From contig JANYFF010000093.1 of the NCBI GenBank assembly GCA_025362825.1, forward strand, positions 1-14,563: a stretch of DNA of 14,563 nucleotides. Direction: 5' to 3'. The translations under genes and the position numbers were made by a program. Of the stretch, positions 6,765 to 12,964 are shown in pieces (position 1 is the stretch's first letter; every line of letters begins with the position of its first letter). A model generated the notes under the pieces. That model made no database searches. It had not been told where the DNA came from and saw only the letters and a program-made list of their open reading frames with translations. This DNA is from Polaromonas sp. Its GTDB lineage: Bacteria > Pseudomonadota > Gammaproteobacteria > Burkholderiales > Burkholderiaceae_C.

Positions 6765-8197
6765 GCCAAGCTCCTTTCTTCACAGCCTGAGACCAATGGT
6801 TGCTCAGGTTTCATCTGCACGACTGTAGGCAAAGGTGCCGAAGGGCCGGGTAGCGCGGGCACAACCGGTGTCGGAAGAACGGGCTCATCAAACAGGCTGC
6901 GCTGCTGCGGTGCCTGCACTCTGGCGGCCAGGTTGCTGGCGTCGAGTGCCGTGCCGGGATGGTGGTCGGGCAGCAGCACAAAGGGCATGACTTTTTTGAG
7001 CGGTACATGCAGGCGCAGCAAGTCGTCGGCCCGCACAGCGCGCACGCGGCGTGCCTGCAGGATGCGCGTGACGGCCTTGACGCCGAGACCGGGCACGCGC
7101 AGCAGCATTTCGCGAGGGGCTTTGTTCACATCAACCGGAAAACGTGCGCGGTTGGCCAGGGCCCAGGCGAGCTTGGGGTCCATGTCGAGCGAGAGCATGC
7201 CACTGGCCGGGTCGCCGCTGGCTTCGTCATCAGCGGCCTCGCCGGGCACGATTTCGTCGTGGCTGAAGCCGTAAAAGCGGATCAGCCAGTCGGCCTGGTA
7301 AAGCCGGTGTTCACGCACCAGCGGCGGCTGTAGCAGCGGCAGGCGCGCGGACGCGTCCGGAATGGGGCTGAAAGCCGAGTAATAAACGCGCCGCATGCCA
7401 AAGCTGCTGTAAAGCGATGCGCTGGTGTGCAGAATGGTACGGTCGGTAGACTGGTCGGCGCCGACAATCATCTGCGTGCTTTGGCCGGCGGGGGCAAACA
7501 GCGGTGAGGACGAGCGTTTGGCCCGGCGCGACTGCGGCAACGAGATGATGCTGCTGCGCGACTGGTCTGCCGCAGCGCCTTTGGCGTCGTCAATGTGTAC
7601 CCGTAGTCGCGCCATTGAGCGGCGAATCGCAAAGCTGTCTTTTTCAGGCGCAAGAGCCTGCAGGCCGGCCTGCGTCGGCAGTTCGATGTTGATGCTCAGG
7701 CGGTCGGCGTAGCGGCCGGCGCGGGCCAGCAGGTCGGCCGAGGCATCGGGAATCGTCTTGAGGTGGATGTAGCCACGAAAGTCGTGGTCTTCACGCAGCA
7801 CGCGTGCAACCTCGACCACCTGCTCCATGGTGTAGTCGGGGTTCTGGATGATGCCGCTGGACAGAAACAGCCCCTCAATGCAGTTGCGGCGGTAGAAGTC
7901 CAGGGTGAGCTGCACGACTTCATCCACCGTGAAGCGGGCGCGCGGCACATTGCTGCTGACCCGGTTGACGCAGTAAAGGCAGTCGTAGGTGCAAAAGTTG
8001 GTGAGCAGGATTTTCAGGAGCGAGATGCAGCGGCCATCGGGCGTGTAGCTGTGGCAGATGCCCGAGCCTTCGGTCGAACCGATGCCGCGGCCGCCCAGGG
8101 AGTCGCGCTTGCTGGTCCCGCTGGACGCGCAGGAGGCATCGTACTTGGCGGCATCAGCCAGGATTGCGAGCTTGCGTTGGACGGTTTCGATGGTCAC
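6755..8197 (-). CDS. Putative DNA modification/repair radical SAM protein (UDG-linked family)
   Basis: A 480-residue member of the radical SAM family that always accompanies the DUF4130/UDG proteins (TIGR03916-like). The Fe-S motif CTYDCLYC gives C69, C73 and C76 of the CxxxCxxC signature. FAPAGQSTQMIVGA (234-247) is a family block. A helix-hairpin-helix-like segment (DVNKAPREMLLRVPGLG, 356-372) suggests DNA binding. Residues 203-233 are a Ser/Gln/Arg-rich insertion. A 45-residue tail follows the core and contains QRSLFDE (432-438). The start is a GTG; a stop codon lies just eight codons upstream and no ATG is near, while the N-terminus KLAILADAAKYDASC fits the family start. There is no Shine-Dalgarno. 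The GTG abuts a LexA-type operator, so expression is probably damage-induced. The reaction is unknown. Confidence 0.92.
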   Translation of the reverse strand: MTIETVQRKLAILADAAKYDASCASSGTSKRDSLGGRGIGSTEGSGICHSYTPDGRCISLLKILLTNFCTYDCLYCVNRVSSNVPRARFTVDEVVQLTLDFYRRNCIEGLFLSSGIIQNPDYTMEQVVEVARVLREDHDFRGYIHLKTIPDASADLLARAGRYADRLSINIELPTQAGLQALAPEKDSFAIRRSMARLRVHIDDAKGAAADQSRSSIISLPQSRRAKRSSSPLFAPAGQSTQMIVGADQSTDRTILHTSASLYSSFGMRRVYYSAFSPIPDASARLPLLQPPLVREHRLYQADWLIRFYGFSHDEIVPGEAADDEASGDPASGMLSLDMDPKLAWALANRARFPVDVNKAPREMLLRVPGLGVKAVTRILQARRVRAVRADDLLRLHVPLKKVMPFVLLPDHHPGTALDASNLAARVQAPQQRSLFDEPVLPTPVVPALPGPSAPLPTVVQMKPEQPLVSGCEERSLAWV

Positions 8198-8212
8198 TGT
8201 ACAAATATACAG
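8197..8212 (-). promoter_or_regulatory. LexA (SOS) operator overlapping the radical SAM start codon
   Basis: Read on the minus strand the site is CTGTATATTTGTACAG, a perfect CTGT-N8-ACAG with an AT-rich centre, the consensus of LexA in enterics and betaproteobacteria. Its last G is the first base of the GTG start codon. A TATATT at 8209-8204 lies inside the operator and could be the -10 hexamer, which would place the transcript start at the GTG itself. LexA bound here would block RNA polymerase. No strong -35 is visible upstream. Confidence 0.85.
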
Positions 8213-8287
8213 TATTCAGTCGATGTGCGCCAGTGTGTGGGTGATGGGCCCCTCAGGCGTGGGGCTGTTTGTGCCAAGCGACCCCTA

Positions 8288-9157
8288 CTAGAGTTCGATC
8301 TGGGCGGCCAGTGGCGCGTGGTCGGAAAGGTGCGACCAGGGCTTGTGCGGCAGCACAACCGGTTTGTGGCCTATGGCGTTGCGCACGTAAATGCGGTCGA
8401 GGCGCAGCAGCGGTCGGCGCGCCGGAAAGGTTTTGGCGGGCAGGCCGTTGGCTTGGACGAAGACCTCGTGCAGGTCGGCTCCCTTGGCAAGCTGGTCATG
8501 TGCGCGATGCCGCCAGTCGTTGAAGTCGCCGGCCACCACGACAGGCGCCTGCGCCGGCACATTGGCATGAATCAGTTTGCACAGGCGGTCCATCTGTATG
8601 GCGCGGTGGGTTTCGGTCAGGCTCAGATGCACGCAGATGGCATGCAGGTTCAGGCCGCGGCCGGGGATCTGCAGTTCGCAGTGCAGCAGGCCGCGCTTCT
8701 CAGGGCCGGTGATGGACACATCATGGTTTTCAAACTTAACGATCGGGAACTTCGACAACACGGCATTGCCATGGTCACCGTGGGTGTACACAGCGTTGCG
8801 GCCATAGGCAAACTGCGACCAGATGCTGTCGGCCAGGAATTCGTAGTGCGGTGTTTCAGGGTAGTTGTCGAACTTGTCGGTGTGCTTGACGTTGGTACCG
8901 GTGACCTCCTGCAGGAACACTACATCGGCGCCCACCTTGCGCACTGCATCGCGCAGTTCGGGCAGGATGAATTTGCGGTTAAAAAACGTGAAACCCTTGT
9001 GGATGTTGACGGTCAGTACCTTGATGTGAAAGCCGACGGCTGCTGCGGCGATAGCCTCCTGTGTTTCGGCGACGACATCTGCGTCGGGCAGCACGGCTTT
9101 TGGCCGGACAGCTATGTCACTGGCTTTGACTTTGATAAGGGATTCGGGTTTAGACAT
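8288..9157 (-). CDS. Endonuclease/exonuclease/phosphatase (EEP) family protein
   Basis: A 289-residue member of the EEP superfamily (DNase I, exonuclease III, inositol phosphatases), from the ATG at 9157. Catalytic motifs appear in order: VNIHKG (Asn51), LQE (Glu84), CVHLS (His177), GDFND (Asp211, Asn213), LDRIYV (Asp254) and SDHAPL (Asp279, His280). All key residues are present, so it should be an active metal-dependent phosphodiesterase or phosphatase. The substrate cannot be read off. A GTG at 9280 would add 41 residues of non-family sequence rich in Cys, Gln and Phe and is less likely. The ATG has only a weak ribosome binding site. It runs in the same direction as the radical SAM pair, 90 bases upstream, but the LexA operator in the gap suggests separate control. 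Confidence 0.88.
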   Translation of the reverse strand: MSKPESLIKVKASDIAVRPKAVLPDADVVAETQEAIAAAAVGFHIKVLTVNIHKGFTFFNRKFILPELRDAVRKVGADVVFLQEVTGTNVKHTDKFDNYPETPHYEFLADSIWSQFAYGRNAVYTHGDHGNAVLSKFPIVKFENHDVSITGPEKRGLLHCELQIPGRGLNLHAICVHLSLTETHRAIQMDRLCKLIHANVPAQAPVVVAGDFNDWRHRAHDQLAKGADLHEVFVQANGLPAKTFPARRPLLRLDRIYVRNAIGHKPVVLPHKPWSHLSDHAPLAAQIEL

Positions 9158-9496
9158 GGCGGATGGCAGCAGATGGCTGCCAGAAAAAAAGACAACGCCT
9201 TCATTGTTACGCTGGCAGCAGAAAGCCGCTGTAGGACCGTAAGCATTTTTTTGAAATGTAGGGCTTTGCAGTTTTGACACCTGCGGTTACGGACGTGTCG
9301 GGCGCGATGTCCTACGTCCCTGGAGGTGGCTCGCCGATGAAAGCACTTGGTAACGCAGGCTAAATTGAAATCAATCACTCCCTCTTTCTGGTTGTGGTTA
9401 CTGCAGGGCCAACATGGCGCCATGCAGGTCACCGGTCAAACACCGGTTATAGCGGGCCGCATTTCAGCTGGTCTGCAATGTCTCAAGGATTTAAAG
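9158..9496. other. Divergent intergenic region with palindromes and a direct repeat
   Basis: A 339-base gap between the EEP gene and the exported-protein gene. It contains GTAGGAC (9231-9237) and GTCCTAC (9309-9315) words, GGACGT (9291-9296) paired with ACGTCC (9314-9319), an ATTGA-AA-TCAAT inverted repeat (9364-9375), the palindrome CATGGCGCCATG (9413-9424), and the CACCGGT direct repeat (9430-9447). A TTGACA at 9274-9279 has no clear -10. Confidence 0.5.
9430..9447 (+). promoter_or_regulatory. CACCGGT direct repeat, candidate regulator site
   Basis: Two identical CACCGGT copies (9430-9436 and 9441-9447) are offset by 11 bases, one helical turn, about 50 bases upstream of the ATG at 9497 and close to the perfect palindrome CATGGCGCCATG at 9413-9424. 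This layout would suit tandem binding of a regulator on one face of DNA. The protein is unknown. Confidence 0.35.
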
Positions 9497-9910
9497 ATGA
9501 GAAGTTTTTCAATACGATACCTTCCCGCTGTTGCAGCCCTTACGGCAGTGATGGCGTTTTCTGCGCACGCGCAGCTTGGTCTGGGTGTGGGTGGCGGGGT
9601 CGATGTTGGTGTTGGTGTGGGGGTCAACATGGGCGCTGTCACCAATGGCGTAAGGGCCGGCGTCAACACCAACATTGATGCAGCTATCAGAAGCAACGCA
9701 ATGGCGGCACCAGGTGGCAGCATTGAAAACAGTATTGGTGCCAGCGGAAACACTTCCGTCAATGCAAACGGCTCTGCTGCAACACAGGCTGCGGGCAAAG
9801 TGGCGCGGCAAGGCAAGCGCGCGGCAAACCGTGCAGTGACCGGTGGCGTGAACGGAGATGCGTCGGCGAATGTGCAGGGTTCGGGGAGCCTGTCGGGCCA
9901 ACGGCCCTAA
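9497..9910 (+). CDS. Small exported Gly/Val/Ala/Asn-rich protein (unknown function)
   Basis: A 137-residue product from the ATG at 9497 (AAGGA seven bases upstream), chosen over an upstream frame start at 9347 because a signal peptide begins here. Residues 1-25 form the signal peptide with cleavage after AHA. The mature protein opens with an alternating Gly-Val run (LGLGVGGGVDVGVGVGVN, 27-44), continues with Asn/Ala/Gly-rich sequence, has a basic stretch (KVARQGKRAANRAV, about 101-114) and ends Ser/Gly-rich. It has no cysteine. I do not recognise a family. It is followed by another small exported protein with a gap of 255 bases. Confidence 0.7.
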   Translation: MRSFSIRYLPAVAALTAVMAFSAHAQLGLGVGGGVDVGVGVGVNMGAVTNGVRAGVNTNIDAAIRSNAMAAPGGSIENSIGASGNTSVNANGSAATQAAGKVARQGKRAANRAVTGGVNGDASANVQGSGSLSGQRP

Positions 9911-9990
9911 AAGTTAAGCTGGTAGCGCGCCATCAGCGTGTTGCCGGTTGCGCCTGGAAGTGGGTGCATTCTCGGCAGGACTGGTGCGCT
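9907..9990 (-). pseudogene. Possible 3' remnant of an outer-membrane barrel gene
   Basis: On the minus strand the bases before a TAG at 9909-9907 read GATGNTLMARYQLNF and stop. Ending on alternating hydrophobic residues with a terminal Phe is typical of the last strand of outer-membrane beta-barrel proteins. The frame upstream (PRMHPLP and beyond) is not convincing and there is no complete gene. The stop overlaps the stop of the plus-strand gene. It may be a decayed gene end or coincidence. Confidence 0.25.
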
Positions 9991-10018
9991 TGACCGGTCC
10001 TGCTGGTACCGCGATAGT
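9990..10018 (+). promoter_or_regulatory. Candidate sigma-70 promoter for the exported-protein gene
   Basis: TTGACC (9990-9995) and GATAGT (10013-10018) are separated by 17 bases, matching 5 of 6 and 4 of 6 consensus positions. The start point would be near 10025, giving a leader of about 140 bases before the ATG at 10166. The -10 overlaps the recurring GTCCTAC word (10017-10023). Confidence 0.45.
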
Positions 10019-10165
10019 CCTACAAAACGACAGCTTCAATTCCGATGGGTGGTTTTGCGGCATGGACTTAAATTTGAGGCGTGGGGTCACTCAACTCAGG
10101 AGACCTCTCAACAGAGTGATCGAAGGTCTCGATTCCCCGTCCATTAAATTAAAAGGAAACTTAAA

Positions 10166-10612
10166 ATGAACAAGTCAACAAGCATGTCAATCATCCTGGC
10201 CGCCATGATGGCCACTTCCGGTTTTGCGATGGCGCAAACTCCAACGGCCGACAATCCACTGGCGACCAAGGGTGATTCCTCTGCACCGCTGCCAAATCGC
10301 AACGTTGGCAATGCCAATACGCGAGCTGATGTCAAGGCAGACATTGCCGGCAGCAATACGAAGGCACGTACACAAGGTGAAACCACCGTACCACACCCAA
10401 TGACCGGTCCCGGCATGGCCAACAGCCGTGCGGACGTGAAGGCGCAAATCGGCGGTGACTTGAAATCTAGCACGCAGGGTGAAGCCACTCCAAATGTCAA
10501 CACCGGAACACCAAGCGCCGCTTCGGCAGAGCGCAAGGCCAAGCGTGCTGAACGCCGCGCCGCTGCCAAGGCAAAGCGAGCTGCCGCCGCTGCTGAAGTC
10601 AAGACGCAGTAA
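10166..10612 (+). CDS. Small exported protein with an internal repeat and basic tail (unknown function)
   Basis: A 148-residue product from the ATG at 10166, which has an AAAAGGAAA ribosome binding site. Residues 1-23 form a signal peptide with cleavage after AMA. Two related units follow: TRADVKADIAGSNTKARTQG (52-71) and SRADVKAQIGGDLKSSTQG (87-105), offset by 35 residues, which points to internal duplication. The C-terminal 30 residues (about 119-148) are Ala/Lys/Arg-rich and predicted helical. The RADVKA wording recalls the DUF4148 type of exported proteins in Burkholderiales, but that link is unproven. It is followed at once by an intrinsic terminator. Confidence 0.75.
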   Translation: MNKSTSMSIILAAMMATSGFAMAQTPTADNPLATKGDSSAPLPNRNVGNANTRADVKADIAGSNTKARTQGETTVPHPMTGPGMANSRADVKAQIGGDLKSSTQGEATPNVNTGTPSAASAERKAKRAERRAAAKAKRAAAAAEVKTQ

Positions 10613-10650
10613 TCTGAACACAGGGTGTCTGATCTGCGGGCGCTCACGAA

Positions 10651-10678
10651 AACCCGGCGCTTTGAGCCGGGTTTTTTT
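10651..10678 (+). terminator. Strong intrinsic terminator, likely bidirectional
   Basis: The stem CCCGGC (10653-10658) with GCCGGG (10666-10671), extended by flanking AA/TT pairs, is followed by seven T (10672-10678). It ends the exported-protein transcript. On the minus strand the same stem is followed by four T, so it can also help stop transcripts from the oxidoreductase gene at 10729-11799. Confidence 0.92.
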
Positions 10679-10728
10679 ATGGGCGATGCTGACCACCGAT
10701 CTGCAAACGTGCTGACATTGTCTTGATG

Positions 10729-11799
10729 TTATTTGGGGCGTGGGCGTCTCAGGTTTTTGTCAGGCTGTGACAATTTGCCTGCCCGCAGGGCCTTGACTGC
10801 ATTGGCAACGGCAGCAGCGACATTGCGCACCTCTGCCTGCATGTTTTTGTCGGCGTCCAGCGCGTCATGGCTGTTGGCGTAGGGCTCGTAATAACCTACG
10901 AAGCGATCCAGCCGTGCCTGGTTGCCCGCATCAATCAGCCCCATCCAGTCCAGCCAGTCGCACAGAGAGCGACGCGCGCCTTCAATACCAGCGACATCGC
11001 CATGAACGACAACACCGTAGGTGCGGCCACTCAGGTGTTTGGGGTAGTCCCAGCCTTTCATTTCCAGCTGTTTGGCTTCTGCCGGATTTTTGCCGTGCGT
11101 GGTGGTGGGGTCGGGGTTGCCGCCGTCGGCGCAGACCAGGCGGTCAACCATCAGTTTGAGCGGGCTGGGTGACTGGTACCAGTACACCGGCGTGAGGATG
11201 ATGATGCCGTGGGCGGCGACCCAGCGCTCATAGATCTCTGCCATCCAGTCGCTGGTTTGCCCGAGCGAATGGTTGGGGTAGCAGCTGCAGGGCCAGTGGC
11301 ACAGCGGCATGGCGGTCGAGACGCAGCCCTTGCAGGGGTGGATGTGCAGCTTGTAGCTGGATGTGAGCAGGCTGAGGTCAAGCACATCGACCTCGATGCC
11401 TGCCTTCATCAGCACGGCTTTGGCGGTGTTCGTCATGCGCCAGCTTTTAGAGATTTCGCCGGGGCAGGTGCCATCGTTGCGCGACGAGCCGCAGACCAGC
11501 AACACGCGGGATTTTGTGGTGGCTTTGCCCCAGGCGGTCTGTGCCTTTTTCAGTTTCGCCCGCGTTGCCAGCCATTCAACCGACAGGTCGTAGTCAGGGT
11601 TTGCAAATGCGGGACCAGCCTTGCGCGTGACGGGCGATTTGCGGCCCTCGGTATAGGCGTCCCAGGCGATGTCTTCGAGCCTGGCAATGGCTTCGTCTTC
11701 AACCTTGAAGGCGGGATCCACAAAAGACTGCATGAAACGGTCATGAAAGGCGCTGCGCGACAGGGGGGCCGGCGCCTGGCCCTTGCGGATTTTGATCAT
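10729..11799 (-). CDS. FMN-dependent NAD(P)H oxidoreductase (flavodoxin-like fold) with cysteine cluster
   Basis: A 356-residue protein with a flavodoxin-like NADPH-dependent FMN reductase domain at about 98-300. The FMN phosphate loop is GSSRNDGTCPGE (104-115). TPVYWYQSPSPLK (203-215) is the second flavin-binding segment. A cysteine-rich stretch between them (C156, C159, C167, C171, C173 within CKGCVSTAMPLCHWPCSC) follows the CxGC pattern of iron-sulfur flavoprotein-like enzymes and may bind metal or serve in redox chemistry. About 95 residues precede the flavin domain. The family usually has roughly 180-250 residues, so this one is long at both ends. The ATG at 11799 lacks a clear Shine-Dalgarno. 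The electron acceptor is unknown. It is divergent from the glutaredoxin-like gene. Confidence 0.85.
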   Translation of the reverse strand: MIKIRKGQAPAPLSRSAFHDRFMQSFVDPAFKVEDEAIARLEDIAWDAYTEGRKSPVTRKAGPAFANPDYDLSVEWLATRAKLKKAQTAWGKATTKSRVLLVCGSSRNDGTCPGEISKSWRMTNTAKAVLMKAGIEVDVLDLSLLTSSYKLHIHPCKGCVSTAMPLCHWPCSCYPNHSLGQTSDWMAEIYERWVAAHGIIILTPVYWYQSPSPLKLMVDRLVCADGGNPDPTTTHGKNPAEAKQLEMKGWDYPKHLSGRTYGVVVHGDVAGIEGARRSLCDWLDWMGLIDAGNQARLDRFVGYYEPYANSHDALDADKNMQAEVRNVAAAVANAVKALRAGKLSQPDKNLRRPRPK

Positions 11800-11921
11800 C
11801 GTGTCAGTTTAAGCAGGGCGGGCATCGTGACCGGGTGGTCTCGAAGGCGTCCTACGCCAGTTTGCGGGCGCGTCCGAGCGCAGGCGTTATGCTGGGCTTT
11901 TGTTACATCCGAGGAGCCCCC

Positions 11922-12290
11922 ATGCCCCGTTCAGTACTTGACGAAGCGTCCATTCACCCCGCCATCCGTGGCAAGGTGGAAGGCTCACAGCAGGCCATCG
12001 TGCTGGAGGTCAGGTCCGCTGTGGCCGCTCATGCCGTGGTTGTGGTGGGCATGGGCATCAACCCATTTGTCAAGAAGGCGCGCAAGGCGCTTGACGATGC
12101 GGGCGTCGCCTATCACTACCTTGAATACGGCAACTACCTGAGCATGTGGCGCCAGCGCAATGCCCTCAAGATGTGGACCGGCTGGCCGACGCTGCCCATG
12201 GTATTTGTGCGCGGCACGCTGGTCGGAGGTGCGACGGACCTGAACAAGCTTGTCGAAAGCGGTGAACTGAAGACGCTGCTCGCAGCCTGA
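11922..12290 (+). CDS. Glutaredoxin-like protein lacking active-site cysteines
   Basis: A 122-residue protein from the ATG at 11922, chosen because GAGGAG lies five bases upstream. Residues about 33-122 have a glutaredoxin pattern: the helix after the active site (KKARKALDDAGV), the cis-proline segment TLPMVFVRG with Pro92, and GGATDL (102-107), the glutathione-binding GG-x-D motif. Where glutaredoxins have CPYC, this protein reads NPFV (47-50), and there is no cysteine anywhere in the chain. It therefore cannot do thiol-disulfide exchange. It might keep glutathione or metal binding, or act as a scaffold. A possible TATGCT -10 lies at 11888-11893. The GGCGT-CCT-ACGCC inverted repeat lies at 11846-11858. 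Confidence 0.8.
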   Translation: MPRSVLDEASIHPAIRGKVEGSQQAIVLEVRSAVAAHAVVVVGMGINPFVKKARKALDDAGVAYHYLEYGNYLSMWRQRNALKMWTGWPTLPMVFVRGTLVGGATDLNKLVESGELKTLLAA

Positions 12291-12311
12291 ATCGAAAAAG
12301 CAGCGGCCATG

Positions 12312-12351
12312 AAAAAGGCCCACAGCGCTCATTGAAGCGACGCTGCGGGCC
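12312..12351 (-). terminator. Intrinsic terminator of the Spy-like gene
   Basis: On the minus strand GGCCCGCAGCG (12351-12341) pairs with CGCTGTGGGCC (12327-12317), with one G-U pair and a 13-base loop, and five T follow (12316-12312). It lies about 55 bases beyond the Spy-like stop at 12407. The same stem read on the plus strand lacks a good T run but still sits just after the glutaredoxin-like gene. Confidence 0.85.
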
Positions 12352-12375
12352 CTTGACCCTTAACCCTTAACCCCG

Positions 12376-12395
12376 CGCCGGCCCGAAAGCCGGCG
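12376..12395. repeat. GC-rich hairpin without T run
   Basis: CGCCGGC (12376-12382) and GCCGGCG (12389-12395) form a perfect seven-base stem with loop CCGAAA, between the Spy-like stop and its terminator. It could protect the 3' end of the mRNA. Confidence 0.5.
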
Positions 12396-12406
12396 TCAGA
12401 AAAAGC

Positions 12407-12964
12407 TCAGCTCTTTTGTGGGCCGCCACGACCACCATGCTCACCGTGTTCGCCATGCCCGCCATGGCGCTTGTGTTCGGTATCAAACACCTTTTGCTGG
12501 TCCGGTGTCAGGGCCGCATAGAAAGTCTTGGTAGCTTCACCGCGCTTGTCCATGTTGGCAGCCATTTCAGTCATGCGCTGTGTGCGCATGGCGCGCATTT
12601 TGTCGATGCGCTGCGGCGTGGTCAGCTTGTCTAACTCGGCGCGCTGCTCGGGCGTCGGACGTGCGCCGTGGGCGGGGGGTTGCATGGCTGCAGTAAATGT
12701 GGACCATGCGCCTTCCTGGGCTGGCGTGATTTTCAGCGTGGCTTTTAATTCAGCCTGGCGTTTGGCGATCCATGCGTGCATTTTTACGGGGTCATGGCGG
12801 CCCATGCGCTCGCCGGGTGGGCCGGCGGGCCTGGATGAAGCGGCAGGGCCTGCAAGCGGCGCTGTTGGCGCGCCTTGTGCCATGGCGCTGGCGCCGAGGG
12901 TCGCGAGTAGACCGGCAAGCACCAGCCCCTGGAGGGAAGCGGAACGGTTGAGAGCGAATTTCAT
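12407..12964 (-). CDS. Spy/CpxP-like periplasmic LTxxQ protein with histidine-rich tail
   Basis: A 185-residue protein from the ATG at 12964, with AAAGGAAG upstream. A frame start 30 codons earlier would precede the signal peptide and is unlikely. Residues 1-29 form the signal peptide with cleavage after AMA. The mature part has two motifs of the LTxxQ type (ITPAQ at 79-83 and LTPDQ at 152-156), as in the Spy/CpxP family of ATP-independent periplasmic chaperones and stress sensors. A middle segment is rich in Arg, Met, Lys and Gln. The C-terminus (164-181) is His/Gly-rich (HKRHGGHGEHGEHGG), suggesting metal binding. Regulation by an envelope-stress system is possible but no site is identified. 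The gene ends with a terminator at 12312-12351. Confidence 0.85.
   Translation of the reverse strand: MKFALNRSASLQGLVLAGLLATLGASAMAQGAPTAPLAGPAASSRPAGPPGERMGRHDPVKMHAWIAKRQAELKATLKITPAQEGAWSTFTAAMQPPAHGARPTPEQRAELDKLTTPQRIDKMRAMRTQRMTEMAANMDKRGEATKTFYAALTPDQQKVFDTEHKRHGGHGEHGEHGGRGGPQKS

Noticed and set aside
5934..7274. 446-codon plus-strand frame opposite the glycosylase and radical SAM genes
   Set aside because: Antisense shadow of two clear family members; no start site or domain supports it.
8248..8265. GCCCC/GGGGC hairpin after the EEP gene as a terminator
   Set aside because: A five-base stem with an eight-base loop and no T run on either strand.
7763..9277. 504-codon plus-strand frame opposite the radical SAM and EEP genes
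   Set aside because: It spans two real genes in antisense and crosses the LexA operator; the product shows no family pattern.
9948..10169. Short plus-strand frame upstream of the exported-protein gene
   Set aside because: It covers the promoter and leader of the next gene, has no ribosome binding site and no coding character.
12357..12374. CCCTTAACCCTTAACCCC looks telomere-like
   Set aside because: Only two copies of a seven-base unit between genes of a normal chromosome; a minor tandem duplication.
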